Shown here one piece after another: positions 7,770 through 16,659 of a stretch of DNA of 64,000 nt (positions are counted from its first letter, which is position 1; each line of letters starts with the position of its first letter). Position numbers and translations under genes: made by a program. The stretch comes from Ensifer adhaerens (GTDB taxonomy: Bacteria > Pseudomonadota > Alphaproteobacteria > Rhizobiales > Rhizobiaceae), in NCBI RefSeq assembly GCF_020035535.1, contig NZ_CP083349.1, positions 3,603,501-3,667,500 on the forward strand, read 5' to 3'. A model generated the notes under the pieces. The model did no database searches. It was not told the DNA's origin and saw only the letters and a list, made by a program, of their open reading frames with translations.

Positions 7770-10439
7770 ATGAGCAGAAGCAATCCGGCAACGCTTGACA
7801 GCCGTTCCAACCGGTTCGTGCTAACCACCTTCGTTTGGCGGCAGATCGCGTCGCTGGCGGGCTTTGCGCTGTTTGGCGCATTAGCGCTGGCTGTCGCGGC
7901 GCTATCGACATGGAACGTCGCCGACCCGAGCTTCTCCTACGCGACATCGGAAGCGCCGACCAACGTGCTGGGTTACCCGGGCGCGGCCTTTGCCGATATC
8001 TTCATGCAATTCTTCGGCCTTGCCAGCGTCGTCGCCCTTTTGCCGGCCGTTGCCTGGGCGCTGGTGCTGATCAGTGGCAAGCGCTTCGACAAGGTCTTCA
8101 AGCGCCTTGGCGTCTGGTTCATCGGCTCCGTGCTTGCCGGTGCGGCGCTGAGCTGCGTCCCTGCTCCCATCACCTGGCCGCTGCCCAACGGTCTCGGCGG
8201 CGTCTTCGGCGACATGATTCTCCGCTTCCCGGCGCTCTTCACCGGCGCCTTCCCGACCGGCACGTTCGCAACCGTACTCGCCTGTATCTTCGCCGCGCCG
8301 GCGGCCTGGTGCCTGATCTACAGCGCCGGCCTCATCGGCGTCAGTGACGAGGAGGAAGAGGACGAGGTCGTCGAACCGACACCGAGCAAGGCGCGCACGG
8401 TTCGCGACGAACTGGACGAAGACGACAGCGAAGGCCCCTTCACCCTGCTGATGGGCTCCTTCGCCCATATGCGCTACACCATGCACGCACGCGTTCGTCG
8501 CATTTTCGGCATGAGCGGCACGCGCAGTTCGCCCAAGCGCCAGTATGACGAGCCCTACGACTTCAACAATGACGAGTTCGGCACGCTGAACGAGCCGGTC
8601 CGGCCGAAGCCGATGGTCGCCGGGGACCGCATCGAACCCTCGCTCGATCGCTCGGAACGCCGCATTGTCACGCCGCCGCCGATCATGGCCGATGACGAAG
8701 ACGACGACCTGCCCTTCGATATCGACGAGCGTCGCCCCGCCGGCATCCTGCCCGACGACGAGGACGACGATCCGGCATCCGACTGGGCGCCGCGCGCAGC
8801 ACCGCCGAAGCAGGGTCTGCCGAAGTCTGGCTCGCGCGTGGCAACGCCTGCTCCCCGTCCAAAGAGCGGCCAGCGGATCGAGCGTGAAGCCCAGCGCTCC
8901 TTCGTAGAGGACGACGGCGACTTCACGCTGCCGCCCATGCATTTCCTTGCCGAGCCGAAGAATGTCGGCCGCGACGCTTCGCTTTCGCCCGACGCACTCG
9001 AACAGAATGCCCGCATGCTCGAAGGCGTGCTCGAGGATTTCGGCGTCAAGGGCGAGATCATCCATGTGCGCCCCGGCCCGGTCGTGACCCTCTACGAGCT
9101 GGAACCGGCGCCCGGCATCAAATCATCCCGCGTCATCGGCCTGGCCGATGACATCGCCCGCTCGATGAGCGCGATCGCCGCCCGCGTCGCCGTCGTTCCC
9201 GGCCGCAACGCTATCGGCATCGAACTGCCGAACCAGCGGCGCGAAACCGTCTACTTGCGCGAACTCATCGGCTCGCGTGATTTCGAGACCTCCAAGGCCC
9301 GTCTTGCCATGGCGCTTGGCAAGACCATCGGTGGCGAACCCGTCGTCGCCGATCTCGCCAAGATGCCGCACCTGCTCGTCGCCGGCACCACCGGCTCGGG
9401 CAAGTCGGTGGCGATCAACACCATGATCCTGTCGCTGCTCTATCGGTTGAGCCCGGATCAGTGCCGCCTGATCATGATCGACCCGAAGATGCTCGAACTC
9501 TCCGTCTATGACGGCATCCCGCACCTGCTTTCGCCCGTCGTGACCGACCCCAAGAAGGCAGTCGTGGCGCTCAAATGGACCGTCCGCGAGATGGAAGAGC
9601 GCTATAAGAAGATGTCGAAGATCGGTGTGCGCAACATCGACGGCTTCAACAGCCGCGTCGAGCAGGCGCTTGCCAAGGGCGAGCAGATCACCCGCACGGT
9701 GCAGACCGGCTTCGACCGCCAGACCGGCGAAGCCATGTACGAGACGGAAGAATTCGATCTGTCGCCGATGCCCTATATCGTCGTCATCATCGACGAAATG
9801 GCCGACCTGATGATGGTCGCCGGCAAGGACATCGAAGGCGCCGTGCAGCGCCTCGCGCAGATGGCGCGCGCCGCCGGCATCCACGTCATCATGGCGACGC
9901 AGCGCCCTTCGGTCGACGTCATCACCGGCACGATCAAGGCCAACTTCCCGACGCGCATCTCGTTCCAGGTGACCTCCAAGATCGACAGCCGCACGATCCT
10001 CGGCGAACAGGGCGCCGAACAGCTGCTCGGCATGGGTGACATGCTCTACATGGCCGGTGGCGGCCGCATCCAGCGCGTCCACGGCCCCTTCGTCTCCGAC
10101 ACCGAGGTCGAGGAAGTCGTCGCCTATCTGAAGACCCAGGGCGTGCCGCAGTATCTCGACGCCATCACCGAGGATGACGACGAGGACGGCGATGGCGGTG
10201 GGCCGGCCGGCACGTCGAACCTCTCCGATTCCGACGATCCCTATGATCAGGCGGTCGCAATCGTCCTGCGCGACGGCAAGGCTTCCACTTCCTACGTGCA
10301 GCGCCGGCTCGGGATAGGCTACAATCGTGCCGCATCGCTGATCGAGCGCATGGAGCAGGAAGGCATTATCGGCCCGGCGAACCATGCCGGAAAACGCGAG
10401 ATCCTGGTCCCGACCGAAGCGGAAATCACCGGCCGGTAA
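7770..10439 (+). CDS. ftsK: DNA translocase FtsK
   Basis: This 889-residue septal DNA pump couples chromosome-dimer resolution and terminus segregation to division. The N-terminal roughly 190 residues hold several membrane segments. A low-complexity acidic linker (about 190-370, many DDE runs) follows, then the RecA-like motor with Walker A GTTGSGKS (about 538-545), Walker B YIVVIIDEMADLM and the MATQRPSVDVITG segment. The C-terminal winged-helix gamma domain (about 820-889) contains SYVQRRLGIGYNRAA and recognises KOPS sequences. It is longer than strict motor-only homologues but normal for alphaproteobacterial FtsK. The CtrA-type box upstream suggests cell-cycle control. Confidence 0.96.
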   Translation: MSRSNPATLDSRSNRFVLTTFVWRQIASLAGFALFGALALAVAALSTWNVADPSFSYATSEAPTNVLGYPGAAFADIFMQFFGLASVVALLPAVAWALVLISGKRFDKVFKRLGVWFIGSVLAGAALSCVPAPITWPLPNGLGGVFGDMILRFPALFTGAFPTGTFATVLACIFAAPAAWCLIYSAGLIGVSDEEEEDEVVEPTPSKARTVRDELDEDDSEGPFTLLMGSFAHMRYTMHARVRRIFGMSGTRSSPKRQYDEPYDFNNDEFGTLNEPVRPKPMVAGDRIEPSLDRSERRIVTPPPIMADDEDDDLPFDIDERRPAGILPDDEDDDPASDWAPRAAPPKQGLPKSGSRVATPAPRPKSGQRIEREAQRSFVEDDGDFTLPPMHFLAEPKNVGRDASLSPDALEQNARMLEGVLEDFGVKGEIIHVRPGPVVTLYELEPAPGIKSSRVIGLADDIARSMSAIAARVAVVPGRNAIGIELPNQRRETVYLRELIGSRDFETSKARLAMALGKTIGGEPVVADLAKMPHLLVAGTTGSGKSVAINTMILSLLYRLSPDQCRLIMIDPKMLELSVYDGIPHLLSPVVTDPKKAVVALKWTVREMEERYKKMSKIGVRNIDGFNSRVEQALAKGEQITRTVQTGFDRQTGEAMYETEEFDLSPMPYIVVIIDEMADLMMVAGKDIEGAVQRLAQMARAAGIHVIMATQRPSVDVITGTIKANFPTRISFQVTSKIDSRTILGEQGAEQLLGMGDMLYMAGGGRIQRVHGPFVSDTEVEEVVAYLKTQGVPQYLDAITEDDDEDGDGGGPAGTSNLSDSDDPYDQAVAIVLRDGKASTSYVQRRLGIGYNRAASLIERMEQEGIIGPANHAGKREILVPTEAEITGR

Positions 10440-10581
10440 AGCAGTTCGCGGCAGAAGTGCCGCGCGGTTCTGCGTCCGCAATCACGCAGATGAGAGACAC
10501 GGCCAGCAAGATATGGCCATGCGCCCCGCCGAAGGGGCCGAACCGGTAACGGTCATGTGAGAGCATGAGCCAAAAAGCTCG

Positions 10582-10603
10582 AAAAAGGCGCCTTGAAGGC
10601 GCC
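10582..10603 (-). terminator. terminator-like hairpin on the minus strand, no matching gene
   Basis: On the minus strand GGCGCC-TTCAA-GGCGCC is followed by TTTTTC, the form of a small intrinsic terminator. Both neighbours (ftsK and lolA) run rightward, so no known gene uses it in that direction. It could end an antisense or small RNA starting inside lolA, or be a chance hairpin in the lolA leader. Confidence 0.4.
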
Positions 10604-10644
10604 GCACTTGCGCTCCAGATGATCCGTAAATGAAGGAGACTGAG

Positions 10645-11307
10645 ATGACAGAGACGAAGAACGGCGAGCGCAGCCATCCGGTAGTTTCGCGCCGCCTTTT
10701 CATGTGCGGGCTTGCGGCGCTTGCCGGCATCGGCGGCACCGGTCTCGACCTCACCCAGGCCTTCGCGCAGGCGCCGAGCGCTGCCCAGAAGATCGCCGAT
10801 CACTTCTCCTCGGTGAAGACCATGGCCGGCGAATTCGTACAGTTCGGCCCGCGCGGCGAACAGACCGGCGGCAAGTTCTACATCCGCCGCCCCGGCCGCA
10901 TCCGCTTCAACTACGAGGCCCCCTCGCCGATGCGCGTGATTGCCGATGGCAAGTCGGTGGTCATCGGCAACATGAAGCTCAAGACCTGGGACATCTATCC
11001 GCTGTCGAAGACGCCGCTCAACCTGCTGCTCAGCGAGAAGATCGACCTGACCGGCAAGATGGTGCGCGGCGTCAAGGAAGAGTCCGACCTCATCACCATC
11101 GTGCTTGGCGACCGTTCGATCTTCGGCGATTCGACGATCACCATGATGTTCGACCCGAAGACCTACGATCTGCGCCAGTGGACGATCACCGACGCGCAGA
11201 AGAAGGATACCTCGGTCATGATCTTCAATGTCCAGACCGGCATGGCTCTGGACGACAAGGTCTTCCAGATCCCCTATGACGAGGTCCGCAACAAGAAGGG
11301 CGGCTGA
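10645..11307 (+). CDS. lolA: outer-membrane lipoprotein carrier protein LolA
   Basis: This 220-residue periplasmic chaperone ferries lipoproteins from the LolCDE release complex to LolB or the outer membrane. The mature part shows the LolA pattern: FVQFGPRGEQTGGKFYIRRPGR near the N-terminus, then IDLTGKMVRGVK. The leader contains SRRLFM before a hydrophobic stretch ending ALAQA-like (AFAQA), so it resembles a twin-arginine (Tat) signal. ATG 10645 is preceded by AAGGAG; ATG 10630 overlaps that site. A terminator follows at 11339. Confidence 0.88.
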   Translation: MTETKNGERSHPVVSRRLFMCGLAALAGIGGTGLDLTQAFAQAPSAAQKIADHFSSVKTMAGEFVQFGPRGEQTGGKFYIRRPGRIRFNYEAPSPMRVIADGKSVVIGNMKLKTWDIYPLSKTPLNLLLSEKIDLTGKMVRGVKEESDLITIVLGDRSIFGDSTITMMFDPKTYDLRQWTITDAQKKDTSVMIFNVQTGMALDDKVFQIPYDEVRNKKGG

Positions 11308-11338
11308 GCGAGTTCTCAGGCTCTGGCATTGTGGACAT

Positions 11339-11362
11339 AAGGCCGCCAATGGCGGCCTTTTT
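11339..11362 (+). terminator. terminator after lolA
   Basis: A 7-bp stem, GGCCGCC with GGCGGCC, with a 3-nt loop is followed by five T residues, 32 bases after the lolA stop. Confidence 0.92.
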
Positions 11363-11473
11363 CATGCATTCCTTGTCCCGGTGCGCCGGACCTGCTTAAA
11401 GCTCAGGTCAACATCCATCCTCAGCCGGCCTTCCCCTCGCGAGCGTCCGGCCCAGCCGATCAGGGAATGACGT

Positions 11474-12280
11474 ATGGCCCTTTCCGTCGCCACTTGGAAC
11501 ATCAACTCCGTTCGCCTGCGCATGCCGCTGGTCGAGCATCTCCTGAAGACCTGGCAGCCCGATATCCTCTGCCTGCAGGAAACCAAGTGCCCGAACGACC
11601 AGTTCCCGTCCAAGCCGCTGAAAGCGCTTGGTTACAATCATATCGAGATGCATGGTCAGAAGGGCTATCACGGCGTGGCGACGATCTCGCGCCTGCCGCT
11701 GCATGAGCTCAGCGACCGCCGCGACTATTGCGGCGTCGGCGACGCCCGCCACCTCTCCGTCGTCTTCGAAGCCGGTGGCAAGAAGATCCGGCTGCACAAT
11801 TTCTACGTCCCGGCGGGCGGCGACGAGCCGGACCGCACCGTCAACCCGAAGTTCGGCCACAAGCTCGATTTCGTCGAAGAGATGAAGCTGCTGCACGCCG
11901 AAGCCGAGGCCGGCATTTCCTCTATCCTCGTCGGCGACCTCAACATCGCGCCGCTGGAGGACGACGTCTGGTCGCACAAGCAACTTCTGAAGATCGTCAG
12001 CCATACGCCGATCGAAACAGAGGGGCTGAACACGGTCATGAACGGCGGTGGCTGGGTCGATCTGATGCGCCAGCACACGCCGACCCCGACCAAGCTCTAC
12101 ACCTGGTGGAGCTACCGGGCGAAGGATTGGGAAGCCGCGGACCGTGGCCGCCGCCTCGACCATATCTGGTCCTCCGCCGATCTGGCGCCGGCGCTCACGA
12201 ATGTCGACATCCTGCGTGAAGCCCGCGGCTGGGAACGCCCCTCCGACCACGTGCCCGTCATCGCGCATTTTGATATCTAA
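11474..12280 (+). CDS. xth: exodeoxyribonuclease III
   Basis: This 268-residue AP endonuclease/3'-5' exonuclease of the Xth family cuts abasic sites in base-excision repair. Metal and catalytic motifs are intact: WNINSVR (about 8-14), LQETK with Glu36, the GDLNIAP loop, RRLDHIW and the C-terminal SDHVPV. It stands between lolA and the divergent-in-function siderophore receptor gene on the same strand. No canonical terminator is visible after it. Confidence 0.95.
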   Translation: MALSVATWNINSVRLRMPLVEHLLKTWQPDILCLQETKCPNDQFPSKPLKALGYNHIEMHGQKGYHGVATISRLPLHELSDRRDYCGVGDARHLSVVFEAGGKKIRLHNFYVPAGGDEPDRTVNPKFGHKLDFVEEMKLLHAEAEAGISSILVGDLNIAPLEDDVWSHKQLLKIVSHTPIETEGLNTVMNGGGWVDLMRQHTPTPTKLYTWWSYRAKDWEAADRGRRLDHIWSSADLAPALTNVDILREARGWERPSDHVPVIAHFDI

Positions 12281-12338
12281 CGCTTTTTTCTGAGCGGCGG
12301 CACGCGCCTTTAATGCTCGCCGCTCCATCAAAAAAACA

Positions 12339-12353
12339 TGACTAAAAGAATCA
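12339..12353. promoter_or_regulatory. iron-responsive (IRO/RirA-type) box
   Basis: TGACTAAAAGAATCA fits TGA-N9-TCA, the iron-responsive operator described for RirA in Rhizobium and Sinorhizobium. It lies about 160 bases upstream of the TonB-dependent siderophore receptor in an AT-rich patch, where a promoter is expected. Assignment rests on motif and context. Confidence 0.65.
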
Positions 12354-12511
12354 TATTTTTCTTGATGCGCATTTCCAAACGGACTATCCCTCTTGTCAGG
12401 CGGCGGGGACACCGCCTCCGGCAGCCGCCGGGCTGCCATTTTCACTGATATTCGGGTGCTCTGCTCTGGCTGTTGCCGGAGGGCTTTCGTGCGCCCGCAA
12501 GAGGGCCAGAC

Positions 12512-14692
12512 ATGCCAAAAACCCTGCCGATCGACTTCATGCGGACATCGCGCCGCACACTCTCCGCGACCACTGTCCTGGCCGTAAGCGCTGCCGCCGC
12601 GTTCCTTTCGCCGGCGGCCTATGCGCAATCGGCCGAAAGCCGGAAGACGACGCGGCTGGAAAAGATCGAGGTAACGGCGGGCAAGGCAGCCGCGACGATC
12701 GCGGAGGACAACGAGACGATCGTGCCGACGCGCAACGTCTCGGCACTCAAAACCGACACACCGCTGATCGAAACGCCCCGCTCCGTATCGGTCGTCACGC
12801 GCAAGGAGCTCGAAGAGCGCGGCGTGCAGGACATGATCCAGGCGACACGCTATGCCGCCGGCGTCACGACCGGCGCCTTCGGCTTCGATCCGCGCTTCGA
12901 CCAGATCTACATCCGTGGCTTCGAGACGACGACGACCGGCGACTTCCGTGACGGCCTGCGCCAGCCCTACATGAACTACGGCACCTTCCCGACCGAGGTC
13001 TACGGCCTCGAGCGGATAGAGATCCTCAAGGGTCCAGTCTCCGCCATGTATGGTGCTGCCGGCGTTGGCGGCATCGTCAACCGCATCTCCAAGATGCCTG
13101 AGGAGGACACACACCGCGAGGTCGAGCTGCAATATGGTACGATCGGCCGCGCTCAGGCCGCCTTCGACATCGGCGGGCCGGCAACGGCCGAGGGCGACGT
13201 CCTCTATCGCATCGTCGGACTTCTGCGAAACGGTGAGACCAGATACGACGTTGCCGACGACCGCTACCTGCTGCAACCCTCCTTCACCTGGAAGCCGGAC
13301 GAGGGTACGTCGCTGACCGTGTACGGCCTCGGCCAGAAGGGCGAGAGCGACGCCAGCCCGCGTGTGCTCGAACATGACGGCCGGCTGCTGCGCTACAGCG
13401 ACCCGGACTACGACTACCAGAGGGTTCGGCAGGTTCAGGCAGGGTACAAATTCGAGCACGAGTTCGACAACGGCCTGACCTTCCGACAGCACGGGCGCGT
13501 CAGCGATCTCGACCTGAAGGCCCGTTACCTGCAGTTCGGGACGGAGGTCACGCCCGGCGTATTTGACCGCTCGCCCGTTGCCATCAAGGACGACCAGCGC
13601 GCCTACCAGATCGACAATCAGCTCCAGGCGACCTTTGACACCGGCGCGGTCTCGCACACGCTGCTGACCGGCCTCGATTACACCTGGATCACCTCCGACT
13701 TCGGCCTCGGTTTCGGCGGCGTCGACCCGGCCTATCGCTTCGATCTCAACAATCCCACCTTCGGCGTCGGCGGCGCGACGCCAGCGCTTACCAGCTTCAG
13801 CGGGCGGGATCTCAGGCAGACGGGTATCTATGTCCAGGACCAGCTGGAGGTCGGCAACTGGCGCGCCGTCGGCGGCCTTCGCTACGACTGGGTCGACCAG
13901 TCCAACATCGACAAGAACACCGGTGCCGTCGATCGCAAGGACGATGGCGAACTCACCGGACAGGCGGGCCTGCTCTACCTCTTCGACAACGGCATCGCGC
14001 CCTATGCCAGTTACAGCACCTCCTTCGTACCGCGCACCGAACTTTCGGCCGACGGCCGCGTGCTCGACCCGACGACCGGTGAACAGATCGAACTGGGCGT
14101 GAAGTACCAGCCGGAAGGCGAAGCCTATTCGCTGACTGCGGCCTATTACCGGATCGTCGAAAGCGGCGCGCCGCAATATGTGTCCGACCCGTCCCTTCCC
14201 GTCGGCTACTACTACAAATCGGCCGGCGAAGTGACGACCAACGGTTTCGAGGTGGAAGGACGCCGGGAGTTCGACAACGGGCTCAGCTTCATCGCCGCTT
14301 ACAACTACAACGACGCCGAAATCACCGGAAACGTCGACCCGTCGCTGATTGGCAACGTGCCGTCAACAAAGCCGCGCCATGTCGCTTCGCTCTGGGTGAA
14401 CTATCTGCTGCCGGACGACACGCAGCTTGCGGGCTTGAGCCTCGGCGGCGGAGTGCGTCTGGCATCAAGCTCCTACACATCCGATGCCAACACGACAAAG
14501 AACGGCGGCGCCGTCTATTTCGACGCCTCGATCGCCTACGGCTTCGGCGTCAAGAACCCCGACCTCGACGGCCTGTCGCTCGCCGTCAGCGTCACCAATC
14601 TCGGCGACCGCCGCGAAGAGGTCTGCACCGATGGCTATTGCTATTTCGGCCAGGGCCGCACGGTGCTCGGCTCGCTGAAATACCGGTGGTAA
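12512..14692 (+). CDS. TonB-dependent siderophore receptor
   Basis: This 726-residue outer-membrane receptor takes up ferric siderophores using TonB energy. A signal peptide (MRTSRRTLSATTVLAVSAAA region, cleavage near AYAQ) is followed by a TonB-box-like LEKIEVTAG, then a plug domain with ETPRSVSVVTRKELEERGV and IYIRGFETT, and a 22-strand barrel ending in an aromatic residue (LKYRW). The plug pattern matches the FhuE/FoxA/FcuA siderophore group; the ligand cannot be named. ATG 12512 follows GAGGG at good spacing; ATG 12539 is an alternative. No TonB, ABC uptake or biosynthesis genes lie beside it. An iron box lies at 12339. Confidence 0.92.
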   Translation: MPKTLPIDFMRTSRRTLSATTVLAVSAAAAFLSPAAYAQSAESRKTTRLEKIEVTAGKAAATIAEDNETIVPTRNVSALKTDTPLIETPRSVSVVTRKELEERGVQDMIQATRYAAGVTTGAFGFDPRFDQIYIRGFETTTTGDFRDGLRQPYMNYGTFPTEVYGLERIEILKGPVSAMYGAAGVGGIVNRISKMPEEDTHREVELQYGTIGRAQAAFDIGGPATAEGDVLYRIVGLLRNGETRYDVADDRYLLQPSFTWKPDEGTSLTVYGLGQKGESDASPRVLEHDGRLLRYSDPDYDYQRVRQVQAGYKFEHEFDNGLTFRQHGRVSDLDLKARYLQFGTEVTPGVFDRSPVAIKDDQRAYQIDNQLQATFDTGAVSHTLLTGLDYTWITSDFGLGFGGVDPAYRFDLNNPTFGVGGATPALTSFSGRDLRQTGIYVQDQLEVGNWRAVGGLRYDWVDQSNIDKNTGAVDRKDDGELTGQAGLLYLFDNGIAPYASYSTSFVPRTELSADGRVLDPTTGEQIELGVKYQPEGEAYSLTAAYYRIVESGAPQYVSDPSLPVGYYYKSAGEVTTNGFEVEGRREFDNGLSFIAAYNYNDAEITGNVDPSLIGNVPSTKPRHVASLWVNYLLPDDTQLAGLSLGGGVRLASSSYTSDANTTKNGGAVYFDASIAYGFGVKNPDLDGLSLAVSVTNLGDRREEVCTDGYCYFGQGRTVLGSLKYRW

Positions 14693-14714
14693 CGACCAGA
14701 AGCCGCTACTCGGC

Positions 14715-15170
14715 TCAGGCGAAACGGCCGGCGAGCGCGCCGGCCCGGCGGATCATCGCCTGCAGGTTCTCGCGGATGCGCGCTTCGACGAGCTCCGCCA
14801 CTTCCGGGTACTCTTCCAGCATGCGGCGGAAGAGCGGCCGGTTGATGCGGATGACCTCGCTGTCCTCCTCGGCGGTCGCCGTGAACTTGCGTTCGACCAT
14901 CGAGATCAGCGCCAGTTCCGACAGCAGCGCCCCGCGGCCGACCGTCGAGACCGTCGTCTCGGAACCATCGACGCCAGCCTTCGACAAGGACAGGCTGCCG
15001 CTCGCAATCGCATAGGCGCAATCGGCGGGCGCCCCTTCGCGAAACAGCTCCTGCCCCTTGAATATGCGGCGCCGCTCCGCGCCGAAGGCGATCAGCCGCA
15101 GCTTGTCCTCGCTGATATCGGCAAACAGCGGCACGTTGGAGAGAAGCACGATATCGTCGTTGAGCGCCAA
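14715..15170 (-). CDS. stand-alone cyclic-nucleotide-binding protein (Cpk-like)
   Basis: This 151-residue protein is essentially one CRP-type cyclic-nucleotide-binding domain with no helix-turn-helix: PLFADISEDKLRLIA at the start, a FREGAPADCAYAIASG jelly-roll core and a GALLSELALI phosphate-binding-cassette-like segment. The start is TTG 15170, preceded by GGAGG at 8 bases. It sits 93 bases downstream of the CenR-like response regulator on the same strand. In Brucella the OtpR/CenR gene is likewise next to a cAMP-dependent protein kinase regulatory-subunit-like gene (cpk), which this resembles. Its effector is unknown. Confidence 0.8.
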   Translation of the reverse strand: MALNDDIVLLSNVPLFADISEDKLRLIAFGAERRRIFKGQELFREGAPADCAYAIASGSLSLSKAGVDGSETTVSTVGRGALLSELALISMVERKFTATAEEDSEVIRINRPLFRRMLEEYPEVAELVEARIRENLQAMIRRAGALAGRFA

Positions 15171-15263
15171 GCGGCTAACCTCCCGAAATCACCACGCTGC
15201 CGGCCGGAGAGCCGGTGACAGGAAACGAAGCATAGGCATGGTTTTGCACCATGCACACTCCAG

Positions 15264-15947
15264 CTACGGAACGATCTTGTAGCCGCCGTTCTCTGTCACC
15301 AAAATCTCGGCATTGGAAGGGTCCCGCTCGATTTTCTGGCGGAGGCGATAGACATGGGTTTCCAGCGTGTGGGTTGTCACGCCGGAATTGTAGCCCCAGA
15401 CCTCTTCCAGGAGCACGTCGCGCGTCACCACTTTCTGGTCGGCGCGGTAGAGGTAGCGGATAATCGCCGCTTCCTTCTCGGTGAGCCGGATCTTCTGGCC
15501 GTTTTCCAGCGTCAGCAGCTTCTGGCTGGGCTTGAACGTATAGGGCCCGACGCTGAAGGTCGCGTCCTCGCTCTGCTCGTGCTGGCGCAGCTGTGCGCGG
15601 ATACGGGCAAGCAGCACGGCGAAGCGGAACGGCTTCGTCACGTAGTCGTTGGCGCCGGCCTCGAGGCCGAGGATCGTGTCCGAATCGGTATCGTGGCCGG
15701 TCAGCATGATGATCGGCGCCTTGAAGCCGCCCTTGCGCAGGAGCTTCACCGCCTCGCGGCCATCCATGTCGGGCAGGCCGACATCCATGATCAGCAGGTC
15801 CACCTGCTGCGCCCGTGCGGTCTGGATACCCTTGCCGGCGGTGGCTTCCTGGATGAGATCGAATTCTTCGTAGAGCGAGAGCTGCTCGACCAGTGTCTCG
15901 CGCAGGTCATTGTCGTCATCGACAAGAAGAATGGTGCGGGTCGCCAT
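15264..15947 (-). CDS. cenR: OmpR-family response regulator, CenR/OtpR-like
   Basis: This 227-residue response regulator has a receiver domain with acidic pocket DDD (10-12), phospho-acceptor Asp55 (IMDVGLPDMDG), Thr83 and Lys105, and a C-terminal winged helix (VTRDVLLEEVWGYNSGVTTHT). Its sequence and the adjacent cNMP-binding gene match the Brucella OtpR/CenR locus. CenR orthologues in Caulobacter, Brucella and Sinorhizobium control cell-envelope integrity with the kinase CenK, usually encoded elsewhere. No kinase gene is beside it here. ATG 15947 is used (AGGA 8 bases upstream); a longer frame from 15977 has no support. Confidence 0.75.
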   Translation of the reverse strand: MATRTILLVDDDNDLRETLVEQLSLYEEFDLIQEATAGKGIQTARAQQVDLLIMDVGLPDMDGREAVKLLRKGGFKAPIIMLTGHDTDSDTILGLEAGANDYVTKPFRFAVLLARIRAQLRQHEQSEDATFSVGPYTFKPSQKLLTLENGQKIRLTEKEAAIIRYLYRADQKVVTRDVLLEEVWGYNSGVTTHTLETHVYRLRQKIERDPSNAEILVTENGGYKIVP

Positions 15948-16087
15948 GGGACAATTCCTGTTTGCTTCCGTTTTCAAACTAGCTCAAATGCCTGTGTTGG
16001 CAAGCGAACCAGCATTGGTAAGTCGTTATAGCTGCAACCGTGCTTATGGTGCCCCCCAATTCACGGGCAAAGCAAAAATCCGTGAGA

Positions 16088-16637
16088 ATGATGCGCAAGA
16101 AAACGTCGGGAAAAGGACCGGCCAGATCCATCATCGTCCGCGCGGTGCCGCGCGATCGACGGCGGGCGCTGGCCTGCTTCGACGGCCGCATCGAGCAGGC
16201 GGCGATCGGGGCAAAGCGGCATCACCAGCCTGAAGCGTGAGGGCGACGGCGCGACGCCGCGTGCGGCAATGATGCTGATCGGTGGCTATGTCCGGCACGA
16301 CCGCCTTTCCCTGCCGCCGGCGCCGCTGCCGACGCGCAAGACCCGCAAGGACATGCTCTGGTGCGACGCTTCGGGCCACGCCCAATACAATCGTCCGGTC
16401 ATGGCACCCTTCACGCCGAGCCATGAGGAGATGATGCGCGAGGACGGGCTTTACGATATCTGCCTAGTGATGGACTGGAACCTCCGTTCCCGGAGGAGAA
16501 ACGCCAGCTCGGCGATCTTCTTCCACCTGATCCGGCCGGGTTATGAGCCGACACAGGGCTGTGTGTCGGTTAGCCTGCCGGCCATGCGTCGGCCGATGCC
16601 TCATATGCGCCGCGGCACCGTCGTGCAGGTTCTCTGA
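16088..16637 (+). pseudogene. L,D-transpeptidase (YkuD family), frameshifted
   Basis: The sequence encodes a roughly 180-residue L,D-transpeptidase-like protein, a family that makes 3-3 cross-links in peptidoglycan or attaches outer-membrane proteins to it. The first 40 residues (from ATG 16088/16091 through FDGRIEQAAIG) are in one frame. The rest (SGITSLKREGDGATPRAAM to the stop at 16635-16637) is in another. The switch falls at a GGGG run (16208-16211); removing one G restores a single frame. The downstream part keeps FFHLIRPGYEPTQGCVSVS with the catalytic cysteine. It may be a true pseudogene or a homopolymer sequencing error. Convergent with sixA. Confidence 0.75.
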
Positions 16638-16659
16638 CGTCAGCGGACTGCGGTGCAGC

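Noticed and set aside
11408..14176. An open frame of about 920 codons on the minus strand across xth and the siderophore receptor
   Set aside because: It spans two genes and the promoter spacer, has no recognisable motif, and lies opposite two well-supported proteins.
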